A stretch of DNA of 64,000 nucleotides from Streptomyces sp. Tue6028 (GTDB lineage: Bacteria; Actinomycetota; Actinomycetes; Streptomycetales; Streptomycetaceae): positions 62,001-126,000 of the forward strand of contig NZ_MLCE01000021.1 in assembly GCF_002300165.1 (NCBI RefSeq), given 5' to 3'. A program made the translations under genes and the position numbers. Below the pieces are notes generated by a model that saw nothing but the letters and a program-made list of their open reading frames with translations, was not told the DNA's origin and ran no database searches. Positions 43,728 through 57,620 of this stretch are shown in pieces. Within the stretch, counting starts at the first letter, position 1; each line of letters starts with the position of its first letter.

Positions 43728-44025
43728 CGCGTTCTCCGCGGGCGGTCTTCGCCACCGGCGCCTCTGGCGGGTCCGCGGCTGCCGCTCATCACCGCTCGGG
43801 CAGGAGTCGCGAGAGGTCTCGGCCCCGCCCCGAGAGGCTCCGGCTGGTTCCACAGGAGGGCTTCCCTCGCCGGTTCCGAGCGCTCCGAGCCGGCGTGAGC
43901 CCGCCGGAAAGCGCTCCGAAAGGCCACCCCGAAGGGCTCCGGCACCCCCTCGGAGGGGCGTCCGGTCCGTGAGCGCCGCAACCGGCGCGACATCAGCTGT
44001 TCGATTAAGAGCCTGGTTACGGCCA

Positions 44026-44598
44026 CTCTCCACAGATTCGGTGACTTTCTGGCGTCCACACCCTGGGGACTGGGAAGTTGTCCAGACTGTGTCCACAGGG
44101 GGAGCTGTTGAAAGACCATCAGACCAGGTCAACCACTTGTGGATTCGTGGACGACTGCTCTCCACACCCTGTGGACGAAGAAAAGATCCACAGGGTGTGC
44201 ACGGAGTTGTCCACCGTCGACCCACAGGCTTCAGCCGGTTGTCCCCAGCGATCCCCAGCTTCTCCACACCTCTGTCCACTGTTCGGCAACGTGACGCGCC
44301 TTCTCACCGTGTCGAGTGAAAGGCGTCACATCAAGGTGCCGGGTTGGGCTGTGGGGAACGTGGGTAAAGCTGGGGACGACGCTGGGGAGAAGTGGCCCGA
44401 GGCTGTGCATCGAGTGTGCAGAACTTTTCGTCGTCCACAGAAGCGCCCGGTTGTCCACCGCCTCCGCCCACAGGGCCAGTGGACAAAAAATCCCACCTGA
44501 CCTGCGAAAACGCGGTTATCCACGGTATCCACAGGCCCTACTACTACTCCCAACTAGAGAGAGCCTGGGAATCGTTTCGAAGACGGGGCTGTGCACAA
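44026..44598. other. oriC: Origin of replication oriC
   Basis: About 570 bases between dnaA and dnaN with roughly 18-20 DnaA-box-like 9-mers on both strands. Examples: GCGTCCACA 44052, TTGTCCAGA 44078, GTGTCCACA 44089, TGTGGATTC 44138, CTCTCCACA 44158, TGTGGACGA 44170, TTGTCCACC 44207 and 44451, TTCTCCACA 44260, TCGTCCACA 44431, AGTGGACAA 44478, TTATCCACG 44516, GTATCCACA 44525. This matches the multi-box oriC of Streptomyces. No AT-rich 13-mer array is obvious; the least GC-rich parts are near 44180 and 44485. Confidence 0.95.
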
Positions 44599-44772
44599 CT
44601 TGCTCTCGGCGGCTCGACTGCCGCTCGGCACGACTTGACCCCGAGGGGCACCGACTGTCAGCGCGGTGCGTCAGACTGGTCCCCGGTGTCCTTCCCCTCA
44701 CAAGGCGGAGCGACACCGGGACGACGAAGGCCAGCAGGGCGAGAGCGCCGGCAACAGACGGAGGCGGCAACG

Positions 44773-45903
44773 GTGAAGATCCGGGTGGAACGCGACGTAC
44801 TCGCGGAGGCAGTGGCCTGGGCGGCACGCAGTCTCCCGGCCCGTCCGCCGGCGCCTGTGCTCGCCGGCCTCCTCCTGAAGGCCGAGGAGGGCGCACTGAG
44901 CCTCTCCAGCTTCGACTACGAGGTCTCGGCGCGCGTCTCCGTGGACGCGGAGGTCGACGAGGAGGGCACGGTCCTCGTCTCCGGCCGTCTGCTCGCGGAC
45001 ATCTGCCGCGCTCTCCCCAACCGACCGGTGGAGATTTCCACAGACGGTGTACGGGCGACCGTGGTCTGCGGCTCCTCGCGATTCACACTCCACACCCTGC
45101 CTGTGGAGGAGTACCCGGCGCTGCCCCAGATGCCGTCGGCGACGGGCACGGTCCCCGGTGAGGTCTTCGCCTCGGCCGCCGCACAGGTCGCCATCGCCGC
45201 GGGCCGCGACGACACGCTCCCCGTCCTGACGGGTGTGCGTATCGAGATCGAGGGCGACACCGTCACGCTCGCCTCCACCGACCGCTATCGCTTCGCGGTC
45301 CGCGAGTTCCTGTGGAAGCCGGAGAACCCGGACGCGTCCGCGGTCGCCCTGGTGCCCGCCAAGACGCTCCTGGACACCGCCAAGGCGCTCACGAGCGGCG
45401 ACAGCGTCATCCTGGCGCTCTCCGGCTCGGGCGCGGGCGAGGGCCTGATCGGTTTCGAGGGCGCCGGACGCCGCACGACCACCCGTCTGCTCGAAGGCGA
45501 CCTCCCGAAGTACCGCACGCTGTTCCCGACGGAGTTCAACTCGGTCGCCGTGATCGAGACCGCCCCCTTCGTCGAGGCCGTCAAGCGTGTGGCCCTGGTT
45601 GCCGAGCGGAACACTCCGGTGCGCCTCAGCTTCGAGCAGGGCGTGCTGATCCTGGAGGCCGGCTCCAGCGACGACGCACAGGCTGTGGAAAGGGTCGACG
45701 CCCAGCTGGACGGCGACGACATCTCGATCGCCTTCAACCCGACGTTCCTGCTCGACGGTCTGAGCGCCATCGACTCGCCGGTGGCCCAGCTGTCCTTCAC
45801 GACGTCGACGAAGCCCGCGCTGCTGAGCGGCAAGCCGGCCGTCGACGCGGAGGCCGACGAGGCCTACAAGTACCTGATCATGCCGGTGCGACTGTCGGGC
45901 TGA
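44773..45903 (+). CDS. dnaN: DNA polymerase III beta subunit (sliding clamp)
   Basis: The ring-shaped clamp that holds the polymerase on DNA, 376 residues, usual length. The start is GTG 44773 (KIRVERDVLAEAVAWAARSLP); the longer open frame upstream runs through oriC and is not coding. Other clamp features: FDYEVSARVSVDAEVDEEGTVLVSGRLLADI and the end YLIMPVRLSG, typical of the clamp C-terminus. Six DNA-clamp half-domains fit the length. Confidence 0.96.
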   Translation: MKIRVERDVLAEAVAWAARSLPARPPAPVLAGLLLKAEEGALSLSSFDYEVSARVSVDAEVDEEGTVLVSGRLLADICRALPNRPVEISTDGVRATVVCGSSRFTLHTLPVEEYPALPQMPSATGTVPGEVFASAAAQVAIAAGRDDTLPVLTGVRIEIEGDTVTLASTDRYRFAVREFLWKPENPDASAVALVPAKTLLDTAKALTSGDSVILALSGSGAGEGLIGFEGAGRRTTTRLLEGDLPKYRTLFPTEFNSVAVIETAPFVEAVKRVALVAERNTPVRLSFEQGVLILEAGSSDDAQAVERVDAQLDGDDISIAFNPTFLLDGLSAIDSPVAQLSFTTSTKPALLSGKPAVDAEADEAYKYLIMPVRLSG

Positions 45904-46094
45904 TGCTCCCCGCGCGCCGGGCCGCCCGGTCCGGCGCGCGTGTCCACGATGAGGCGACCGTCTGAGCGGGTATGCCCACAGATGTGCGTGAGTTCCACCG
46001 CTGCCCGAAAGGCGTGGGTGGTACGGCCAGGCTTAGGCTCTGACACGGGTACGAGAGTGCCCTCACGCCACGTCGCAACCCTAAGGAACCACTG

Positions 46095-46970
46095 ATGGAG
46101 CTCGGTCTCGTCGGCCTCGGCAAGATGGGCGGCAACATGCGCGAGCGGATCCGCCGCGCAGGCCACACCGTCATCGGATACGACCGCAACCCGGACCTCG
46201 CCGACGTCCACAGCCTCGAAGAACTTGTGGGCAAGCTGAAGGGCCCGCGCGTGGTGTGGGTCATGGTCCCGGCCGGTGCCGCGACCCAGGCCACCATCGA
46301 CGAGCTGGCCGCCCTGCTGGAGCCGGGCGACGTCGTCGTCGACGGCGGCAATTCCCGCTGGACGGACGACCAGAAGCACGCGGTCGAGCTGGGCATCAAG
46401 GGCATCGGCTTCGTCGACTGCGGCGTCTCCGGCGGTGTCTGGGGCCTGGAGAACGGCTACGCGCTGATGTACGGCGGCGACAAGGAGAACGTCGCCAAGG
46501 CGCAGCCGATCTTCGACGCGCTCAAGCCCGAGGGCGACTTCGGGTCGGTGCACGCCGGCAAGGTCGGTGCCGGCCACTTCGCCAAGATGGTCCACAACGG
46601 CATCGAGTACGCCATGATGCAGGCCTACGCCGAGGGCTGGGAGCTGCTGGAGAAGGTCGACTCCGTCACGGACGTGCGCGAGGTCTTCCGCTCCTGGCAG
46701 GAGGGCACGGTCATCCGCTCCTGGCTGCTCGACCTCGCGGTCAACGCCCTGGACGAGGACGAGCACCTGGACAAGCTCAGGGGTTATGCACAGGATTCCG
46801 GCGAGGGACGCTGGACTGTGGAAGCCGCCATCGACCACGCGGTGCCGTTGCCGGCGATCACCGCGTCGCTGTTCGCGCGCTTCGCGTCGCGGCAGGACGA
46901 CTCGCCGCAGATGAAGATGATCGCGGCGCTGCGCAACCAGTTCGGCGGCCACGCCGTCGAGAAGGCCTGA
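46095..46970 (+). CDS. gnd: 6-phosphogluconate dehydrogenase, decarboxylating, short form
   Basis: Converts 6-phosphogluconate to ribulose 5-phosphate and CO2 with NAD(P)+ (pentose phosphate pathway), 291 residues. It is the short form (YqeC/GndA-like) found in actinobacteria. It shows the Rossmann motif MELGLVGLGKMGGNM, GDVVVDGGNSRWTDD, FVDCGVSGGVWGLENGYALMYGG and the catalytic GKVGAGHFAKMVHNGIEYAMMQAYAEG. The ribosome site AAGGAA precedes the ATG. It lies between dnaN and recF, as in other Streptomyces. Confidence 0.94.
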   Translation: MELGLVGLGKMGGNMRERIRRAGHTVIGYDRNPDLADVHSLEELVGKLKGPRVVWVMVPAGAATQATIDELAALLEPGDVVVDGGNSRWTDDQKHAVELGIKGIGFVDCGVSGGVWGLENGYALMYGGDKENVAKAQPIFDALKPEGDFGSVHAGKVGAGHFAKMVHNGIEYAMMQAYAEGWELLEKVDSVTDVREVFRSWQEGTVIRSWLLDLAVNALDEDEHLDKLRGYAQDSGEGRWTVEAAIDHAVPLPAITASLFARFASRQDDSPQMKMIAALRNQFGGHAVEKA

Positions 46971-46983
46971 TCCGAGCCCCGGG

Positions 46984-47016
46984 TTCTCCACACCCGGGGC
47001 GACCCGGTTGTCCACA
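46984..47016. promoter_or_regulatory. Two DnaA boxes between gnd and recF
   Basis: TTCTCCACA at 46984-46992 and an exact TTGTCCACA at 47008-47016 in the 128-base gap between gnd and recF. They may control recF or simply extend the origin's DnaA-binding region. Confidence 0.55.
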
Positions 47017-47098
47017 GCCGGGGGAAAACCGGAGGGCCGGGGAGACCCGGGCCTCGGGAGAACCGAGACACCACGCTGGGGGAGGTCGGCGAACGACC

Positions 47099-48220
47099 AT
47101 GCACGTCACGCATCTGTCGCTGGCCGACTTCCGCTCGTACGCCCGGGTCGAGGTCCCGCTCGACCCGGGCGTCACCGCGTTCGTGGGGCCCAACGGGCAG
47201 GGCAAGACGAACCTGGTCGAGGCAGTCGGCTATCTGGCGACCCTCGGCAGCCACCGTGTCTCCTCCGACGCGCCCCTGGTCCGCATGGGCGCCGACCGGG
47301 CGATCATCCGGGCCAACGTGCGGCAGGGCGACCGGCAGCAGCTCGTCGAGCTGGAGCTGAACCCGGGCAAGGCCAACCGAGCCCGCGTCAACAGGTCCTC
47401 GCAGGTCAGGCCACGTGACGTGCTGGGCATCGTACGGACGGTGCTGTTCGCCCCGGAGGACCTCGCCCTTGTGAAGGGCGACCCCGGGGAGCGGCGCCGG
47501 TTCCTCGACGAGCTGATCACCGCCCGCTCCCCGCGCATGGCCGGCGTCCGCTCCGACTACGACCGGGTCCTCAAACAGCGCAACACGCTCCTGAAGTCCG
47601 CCGCGCTGGCCCGCCGGCACGGCGGACGCACCATGGACCTGTCGACGCTCGACGTGTGGGACCAGCACCTCGCGCGCGTGGGCGCCGAACTGCTGGCCCA
47701 GCGGCTCGACCTCGTCGCCACCCTCCAGCCGCTGGCCGACAAGGCCTACGAGCAGTTGGCTCCCGGCGGCGGACCGATCACCCTGGAGTACCGGCCGTCC
47801 GCCCCCGGCGAGGCGCACGCGCGCGAGGAGCTGTACGAGCAGCTGATGGCGGCGCTCGCCGAGGTCCGCAAGCAGGAGATCGAGCGGGGCGTGACCCTTG
47901 TGGGGCCCCACCGTGACGATCTGCTTCTCAAACTCGGTCAGCTGCCCGCGAAGGGGTACGCCTCGCACGGCGAGTCCTGGTCGTACGCGCTGGCGCTGCG
48001 TCTGGCCTCGTACGACCTGCTCAGGGCCGAGGGCAACGAACCCGTGCTGGTTCTGGACGACGTGTTCGCCGAGCTCGACAGCCGCCGCAGGGAGCGCCTC
48101 GCGGAACTCGTCGCGCCCGGCGAGCAGGTGCTGGTGACCGCCGCGGTGGACGACGACGTACCGGACGTACTGACGGGGACGCGGTACGCCGTGTCCGAGG
48201 GCACGGTGGAACGCGTATGA
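47099..48220 (+). CDS. recF: DNA replication/repair protein RecF
   Basis: SMC-like ATPase that helps RecA load at gaps, 373 residues. It starts MHVTHLSLADFRSYARVEVPL, with Walker A GPNGQGKTNLVEA, then VSSDAPLVRMGADRAIIRAN, the signature region and VLVLDDVFAELDSRRRERL (Walker B and D-loop). The ATG at 47099 was chosen because the frame upstream overlaps gnd. It overlaps the next gene by four bases (ATGA). Confidence 0.95.
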   Translation: MHVTHLSLADFRSYARVEVPLDPGVTAFVGPNGQGKTNLVEAVGYLATLGSHRVSSDAPLVRMGADRAIIRANVRQGDRQQLVELELNPGKANRARVNRSSQVRPRDVLGIVRTVLFAPEDLALVKGDPGERRRFLDELITARSPRMAGVRSDYDRVLKQRNTLLKSAALARRHGGRTMDLSTLDVWDQHLARVGAELLAQRLDLVATLQPLADKAYEQLAPGGGPITLEYRPSAPGEAHAREELYEQLMAALAEVRKQEIERGVTLVGPHRDDLLLKLGQLPAKGYASHGESWSYALALRLASYDLLRAEGNEPVLVLDDVFAELDSRRRERLAELVAPGEQVLVTAAVDDDVPDVLTGTRYAVSEGTVERV

Positions 48221-48795
48221 CGGAGAACACACCGGACGCGACGCCCGGCACCGGGAAGGGCGCGGGAGACGCCCGCGGCAAGACCCCCGAGCCCTCCGGT
48301 GTCGACCTCGCGCGCGTGGCCCTGCGCGCGGCGAAGGAACAGGCACGCGCGCGTGGGGACGCCGCACAGCAGAGGAAGCAGGCGCGGCGCGGCGGCGGCC
48401 TGCGCTCCGGCGCACGCGCCGACGGACGCGACCCCATGGCACTCGGCTCCGCCATCAACCGGCTGCTGACCGAGCGCGGCTGGGAGACCCCGGCGGCGGT
48501 CGGCGGCGTGATGGGTCGCTGGCCGCAGATCGTCGGCGACGACCTGGCCAAGCACTGCGTGCCGGTGAAGTACGACGACGACCCGGCCGAGCGGGTACTG
48601 ACGGTGCAGTGCGACTCGACGGCCTGGGCGACCCAGCTCCGGCTGCTGGCTCCGCAGCTGGTCGCACGGCTGAACCAGGACCTCGGGCACGGCACGGTGC
48701 GCCTGATCAAGGTGCAGGGCCCTGGCGGCCCCGCCCGCCGCTTCGGTCCGCTGCGCGCGCCCGGGAGCACGGGCCCCGGCGACACCTACGGCTGA
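48217..48795 (+). CDS. dciA: DciA/DUF721 family replication protein
   Basis: A 192-residue DciA-type protein, the likely ancestral loader or helper of the DnaB helicase in bacteria without DnaC. Residues 1-75 are basic and disordered with ALA/ARG-rich helices; the DUF721 domain follows: PMALGSAINRLLTERGWETPAAVGGVMGRWPQIVGDDLAKHCVPV, then VLTVQCDSTAWATQLRLLAPQLVARLNQ. Translation is coupled to recF by the ATGA overlap. Confidence 0.9.
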   Translation: MTENTPDATPGTGKGAGDARGKTPEPSGVDLARVALRAAKEQARARGDAAQQRKQARRGGGLRSGARADGRDPMALGSAINRLLTERGWETPAAVGGVMGRWPQIVGDDLAKHCVPVKYDDDPAERVLTVQCDSTAWATQLRLLAPQLVARLNQDLGHGTVRLIKVQGPGGPARRFGPLRAPGSTGPGDTYG

Positions 48796-49491
48796 TCGCG
48801 TTCGGCCGACACGCTCGACTCGCGCGCCCGCACCCGAGGCGCACGGAATGTCTCGGCCATACCTCGGCCTCGGTCGACACTTCTGTCACAGCGGGCGCAG
48901 GCCGTCACTGGAGACGCGCCCCGCGCTGTCCGGCCGCCCGAGGCGCACCCCGCCCTCCGTCCGCCCCCTCCGCGCCACCTCCGGCCGGAGGAGTCCCCTG
49001 CGTCGCGCGCGGCCCGAACCACCTGCCGCGGCGGTGGGGACGCCGGAGACCGACGGGGACCGGAAGGCGTTCTGAGCTGCGGCGATACGCAGATCGTCGG
49101 CTGTCGCGAGGGATCACCGCGCCCCCTCGGAAGCCGCTCCCGCCCCGCTCCGGGGCCCGGCGCTGTTCCACCCCACGCGTTCGCGAACGCCGACCTGACT
49201 CCGCAGTAGCCAAGGGTTGACAGCCGGAAGCGCTGAGTGCCGCTGTGAGCCTCTTTGGGCCCGGGGCCGTATATGGGGAGTCGGCCGAGACCGGTTCAGG
49301 GCGGCACATGCGGACTCAGGTACCGGCAAACCCCCATCACTGTCGGCGCTACCGGTAGACTGGAGGCTAATCCCGCCCCACTTGTGGGACACACCGAGCA
49401 ACGCTGACTAAGGCTTACCAACGCAACACGCCGCAGCCGCTCCGGCCACCCGCCGGGAGCTTGGCTTGTGCTGTGCCAGAAAGGGCGCTTC
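48796..49491. promoter_or_regulatory. gyrB upstream region, no gene
   Basis: About 700 bases without a convincing gene. A TTGACA hexamer is at 49217-49222, but no -10 is well spaced. TAGACT at 49356-49361 fits a -10 element about 130 bases before the gyrB start. The long leader could allow supercoiling-sensitive control of gyrase genes, as known for gyrB in Streptomyces; this is inference. Confidence 0.45.
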
Positions 49492-51531
<2,040 letters not shown>

Positions 51532-51573
51532 GTCGGTCTCAGCTGACCGCACCAGAAAGGATCTTCACCAGCA

Positions 51574-54168
<2,595 letters not shown>

Positions 54169-54186
54169 CGCGAGGAGTGAGTCATC

Positions 54187-54876
54187 GTGAGCGGAGCCAC
54201 GGGCGCCGGATCGACCGGTACGGAAACGGACGGCGGCCGTGGCCCCGCCACGGATGCGACTGACTCCCATGACTCTCATGTTTCCCAGGGGGGAACTGTG
54301 ACCGACACCCGAGGCCCGCAGGCCCAGCAGTACGCGGGCGGCCAGCCGGCCCCGGCAGGGGCGCCCCTGGCGCCGGGCTCGCCGCTGCCCGGGGAGCGAC
54401 AGCCCCAGCAGCCCGGCCAGCCCTATCACCCGCCGCAGGCCTACCCGGCTCAGACGCCTTCGGGCGCGGTGCGCCGGCCGCGTACGGGCGCCCGTACGAC
54501 ACCGCGGACGCGCAAGGCGCGGCTGCGGGTGGCCAAGGCCGACCCCTGGTCGGTGATGAAGGTCAGCTTCCTGCTCTCCATCGCGCTCGGCATCTGCACG
54601 ATCGTGGCGTCGGCGGTGCTGTGGATGGTCATGGACGCGATGGGCGTCTTCTCGACCGTCGGCGGCACCATCTCCGAGGCGACCGGGTCGAACGAGTCCA
54701 ACGGCTTCGACCTCCAGTCGTACCTGTCGCTCCCGCACGTCCTGATGTTCACGTCCGTCATCGCGGTCATCGACGTGGTCCTGGCGACCGCGCTGGCCAC
54801 GCTCGGAGCGTTCATCTACAACCTGTCCGCGGGCTTCGTCGGCGGTGTCGAGCTGACGCTCGCCGAGGACGAGTGA
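54187..54876 (+). CDS. DUF3566-type membrane protein downstream of gyrA
   Basis: A 229-residue protein from a GTG start, 18 bases after gyrA. The first 110 residues are low complexity (Gly, Pro, Gln, Thr) with a basic stretch before the membrane part. Then WSVMKVSFLLSIALGICTIVASAVLW is a membrane segment, followed by an external loop VGGTISEATGSNESNGF and a second hydrophobic segment (VLMFTSVIAVIDVVLATALATLGAFIYNLSAGFVGGV). This is the DUF3566 arrangement that follows gyrA in many actinobacteria. Its function is not known. Confidence 0.82.
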   Translation: MSGATGAGSTGTETDGGRGPATDATDSHDSHVSQGGTVTDTRGPQAQQYAGGQPAPAGAPLAPGSPLPGERQPQQPGQPYHPPQAYPAQTPSGAVRRPRTGARTTPRTRKARLRVAKADPWSVMKVSFLLSIALGICTIVASAVLWMVMDAMGVFSTVGGTISEATGSNESNGFDLQSYLSLPHVLMFTSVIAVIDVVLATALATLGAFIYNLSAGFVGGVELTLAEDE

Positions 54877-54977
54877 ACCCCCGTTCAAACGTCTCCCGAC
54901 TATCGATTTTGGGACTGGCCGCGTCGTGCGCTAATCTTCAGAGGTCAGCGCGCGGGACACACACCGCAAAGCGCGGC

Positions 54978-55054
54978 GGGGCTATAGCTCAGTTGGTTAG
55001 AGCGCATCCCTGATAAGGATGAGGCCACAGGTTCAAATCCTGTTAGCCCCACCA
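54978..55054 (+). tRNA. ileT: tRNA-Ile (GAT anticodon)
   Basis: A complete cloverleaf. The acceptor stem GGGGCTA (54978-54984) pairs with TAGCCCC (55044-55050), followed by A and an encoded CCA (55052-55054). The anticodon stem CATCC/GGATG holds the loop CTGATAA with anticodon GAT at 55012-55014. The T arm contains GGTTCAAATCC. It follows the DUF3566 gene, as in other Streptomyces. The gene name is only conventional. Confidence 0.97.
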
Positions 55055-55060
55055 GCACGA

Positions 55061-55090
55061 AGACCCCCGGTCCACACGGACCGGGGGTCT
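55061..55090 (+). terminator. Terminator of tRNA-Ile
   Basis: AGACCCCCGGTCC (55061-55073) pairs with GGACCGGGGGTCT (55078-55090) around ACAC, followed by TCT. Confidence 0.85.
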
Positions 55091-55314
55091 TCTGCATCCA
55101 CGGTCGCCATCGACCGGCGGTCGGATCCTCCGGGGGCTCACGGCGCGCAGGAGGCAGGTGAACCGGGTCCCGGTCCGGTGCAGGCCGACACCTTCCAGAG
55201 GCCGGGCGATCGCGCTCCGAGCCCCCTTCACGCCGGGGCGTGCGCCGTGCAACCTTCCTCCGGGCTCACGAGTCTCCACGCTGTACTTCGTCCCGCACAG
55301 CGTGAAAGGCCTCC

Positions 55315-56745
55315 GTGCACCAGAAGAGTCTTGTCGCCGCCCGGACCGGCGGTGCCCTGTGCGCCGTCCTCCTCGGCAGCCTGCTGACCGCCGCCCCGCA
55401 GGCGGCAGCCGCCGACGTCACCTGCTCGACCGACGTCTACAAGCGGACGTTCTACAAGAACACCTCGTTCTCCGGCTCTCCGGTGAAGACCGACTGCGAC
55501 AGCGCGATCAGCCAGAGCTGGTCCGGCAGCCCGGTCTCCGGCGTGCCGTCGAACGGCTTCGGCGTCCGCTGGTCGGTGACCCGCGACTTCGGCTCCGGTG
55601 GCCCCTTCACGTTCACCGTCTCCGCCACCGACGGCGTCCGCGTCCACCTGGACGGTGTCCGCAAGATCGACCTGTGGAAGGGCACCGGTGACACCGCCCG
55701 CTCCAAGAGCGTCAATGTCACCATCCCCTCCGGCAAGCACACCCTCCGCGTCGACTACGTGAACTGGACCGGCGCCGCGAAGGTCAAGTACACGTACACC
55801 CCGCGGACCTCGGCCACGTACGACAAGACGAAGCCGCTCGCCCCCACCGGCGTGAAGACCGCCTACAACACCACCACCCGCAGGACGACCGTCTCCTGGT
55901 CCGCCAACAAGGAGATGGATCTGGCGGGTTACTCCCTCTACCGGCGGCCCGTCGGTTCCGGCACCTGGACGAAGGTCACCACGACCACCGCCCGCAGCCA
56001 CACCGACCCGCTGGTCAACCCCGACGACCGCACGCCGTACTACTACGAGGTCCGCGCCAAGGACAAGGCGGGCAACACCTCGTCGGGCAGCACGGACACC
56101 ATCGTGCGTCCCCTGCCCGTCGTCGCCTCCCTGACCGGCACCTACGACAAGGCGACCGGCAACGTCACCCTGAAGTGGCCCCTCAACACCGAGGCGCACT
56201 TCGACCACTACACCGTCCTGAGCAACGACAAGGTGGACGGCTCCTACGTGTGGGTCCCGCTCGGCACCACCAAGGGCAGCACCTGGACCACCGGACCGGT
56301 CACGGCAGACGGCGAGACCCGCCACTACCGCGTCCTCGTCACCAACGACGGCGGCACCACCACGTACAACCCGCTCTGGCTCGACGCCACCGCCACCAAC
56401 GAGCTCTGGCTGGACATCCCCGACGGCATAGCCCCCGCCTACGCCCCGGATCTGACCCTGGGGACCTGCGCGGGCGGCATCCAGGCGACCGCCGGCGACA
56501 GCACGCCGGCTCCGATTCGCGACTTCATCGGCTTGGAGATCGAGCGTCGCGAAGCGGGGACGGACACCTGGTCGGTGGTCCTGCACAAGGGGTTCGACCC
56601 GCGCCTCTCCACCGCCACGGCCACCGTCTGCGACCCGCTGCCCGCCGACGGACGCAGCTACGACTACCGGGCCCGTACCTATGACGCGGCCGGGAACTAC
56701 TCGCCGTCCAGCACGATCGAGACCGTGACCGTGCGGATCGGCTGA
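55315..56745 (+). CDS. Secreted PA14-like and fibronectin-III protein
   Basis: A 476-residue protein from a GTG start with a GAAAGG ribosome site. An N-terminal signal peptide (LVAARTGGALCAVLLGSLLTAAPQAAAAD) directs export. Residues about 35-160 look like a PA14 domain (TFYKNTSFSGSP, GVPSNGFGVRWSVTRDF, FTVSATDGVRVHLDGVRKIDLWK, LRVDYVNWTGAAKVKYTY). Two fibronectin-type-III-like repeats follow (APTGVKTAYNTTTRRTTVSWSANKE; ITLKWPLN-type sequence) up to the end. No catalytic domain is seen, so it may bind carbohydrate or the cell surface. It has its own terminator. Confidence 0.8.
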   Translation: MHQKSLVAARTGGALCAVLLGSLLTAAPQAAAADVTCSTDVYKRTFYKNTSFSGSPVKTDCDSAISQSWSGSPVSGVPSNGFGVRWSVTRDFGSGGPFTFTVSATDGVRVHLDGVRKIDLWKGTGDTARSKSVNVTIPSGKHTLRVDYVNWTGAAKVKYTYTPRTSATYDKTKPLAPTGVKTAYNTTTRRTTVSWSANKEMDLAGYSLYRRPVGSGTWTKVTTTTARSHTDPLVNPDDRTPYYYEVRAKDKAGNTSSGSTDTIVRPLPVVASLTGTYDKATGNVTLKWPLNTEAHFDHYTVLSNDKVDGSYVWVPLGTTKGSTWTTGPVTADGETRHYRVLVTNDGGTTTYNPLWLDATATNELWLDIPDGIAPAYAPDLTLGTCAGGIQATAGDSTPAPIRDFIGLEIERREAGTDTWSVVLHKGFDPRLSTATATVCDPLPADGRSYDYRARTYDAAGNYSPSSTIETVTVRIG

Positions 56746-56786
56746 CAGGCACGGGGGCCACGCCCTGCGGGTGGGTCCACCGGTCC

Positions 56787-56820
56787 GAAGGCCCCCGACC
56801 GATCACGGTCGGGGGCCTTC
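56787..56820 (+). terminator. Terminator between convergent genes
   Basis: GAAGGCCCCCGACCG (56787-56801) pairs with its complement (56806-56820) around ATCA. It lies between the secreted protein gene and the leftward gene ending at 56864. Confidence 0.85.
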
Positions 56821-56863
56821 GTCATGTCGGTCACGGGCCCCGTGCTCCGCGCGCGGGCGTTCG

Positions 56864-57490
56864 TCAGCCGCCGTGCCGCAGTTCCGAGACGAACGCCGCC
56901 ACACCGTCCTCCAGAGCCAGCAGGCTGGTGTGCCGGCGGATGTGCGCGTACTTCGCCTCCGTCTCGCGGTCGTCCGTGCCGCGGTACGCCTCGCCCGGCC
57001 GCGGCGTACGCCGCGGCGCATGACGGAACAGGTGCGCGTTCCTGGGCGAGATCGGCCAGGACATCACCTCGCCCCCGGCCGTCAGGTGCAGGACCTCCCA
57101 GCCGTCGCCGTCGTCCGTCACGGGGGTGACGACGGCGCTCGCCGGGTGCAGCGCCGCGAGCCAGGCGAGGAGATGCGCCCGCTCCCGGTCCAGGCCGTCG
57201 CTCAGCCGCTCGTACGCATCGGCGTGCCGCTGCCAGCGGGTCACCTCGTGGTGGGAGGCGTACGGGCCGGCCGCGGCCGGGGCGTCCGACGGGTGCCGTA
57301 CGGGGGTACCGGCCGCATCGGGATGCGGGTCGGGGCGGCCGTGCCGCAGGAGGGTGTCGAGGAGACCGCGGAACCGGCCGGGGGCGCGATGGGACCTCCG
57401 CGGGCCGGACCGTGCCGCCGCGGCCCACGTCGGCTCCGGCGCGTACTCGGGATCCCATGAAGGGGGCGGGGGCGTGAGGGAAGAGGACAT
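56864..57490 (-). CDS. Hypothetical protein downstream of WhiB-like gene
   Basis: A 208-residue protein from the ATG at 57490 (GGAG site). The N-terminal 75 residues are rich in Pro, Arg and Ala; the C-terminal half is folded-looking: HHEVTRWQRHADAYERLSDGLDRERAHLLAWLAALHP, then VVTPVTDDGDGWEVLHLTAGGEVMSWPIS and HIRRHTSLLALEDGVAAFVSELRHGG. No signal peptide or membrane segment is present. I do not recognise the family. It follows the WhiB-like gene by 130 bases and could belong to the same leftward transcript. Confidence 0.6.
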   Translation of the reverse strand: MSSSLTPPPPSWDPEYAPEPTWAAAARSGPRRSHRAPGRFRGLLDTLLRHGRPDPHPDAAGTPVRHPSDAPAAAGPYASHHEVTRWQRHADAYERLSDGLDRERAHLLAWLAALHPASAVVTPVTDDGDGWEVLHLTAGGEVMSWPISPRNAHLFRHAPRRTPRPGEAYRGTDDRETEAKYAHIRRHTSLLALEDGVAAFVSELRHGG

Positions 57491-57620
57491 GAGGTGCTCC
57501 AGGGTGCTGTCCGGGAGGGACGCCGGGACCAGGAGCCCCGACGCGGAGCGCCCGGAGGGGGCCGGCCGGGCCCGGGTGGGTGGTCCCCGCACTGTCCGGG
57601 ACGTCCCCGGCCCGTCCGGA

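Larger units (their letters stand above)
43649..44772. promoter_or_regulatory. dnaA-dnaN intergenic region, no gene
   Basis: About 1.1 kb without a credible gene. The first 350 bases are GC-rich and include the dnaA terminator. The rest is the replication origin, listed separately, and the dnaN leader. Open frames on either strand here have no protein-like composition. Confidence 0.85.

Noticed and set aside
44392..44772. Long N-terminal extension of dnaN through oriC
   Set aside because: The open frame runs through DnaA boxes. The clamp sequence begins at GTG 44773 and then has the normal length.
48905..49309. A leftward open frame upstream of gyrB
   Set aside because: Rich in Arg, Pro and Gly with no domain and no ribosome site; likely chance.
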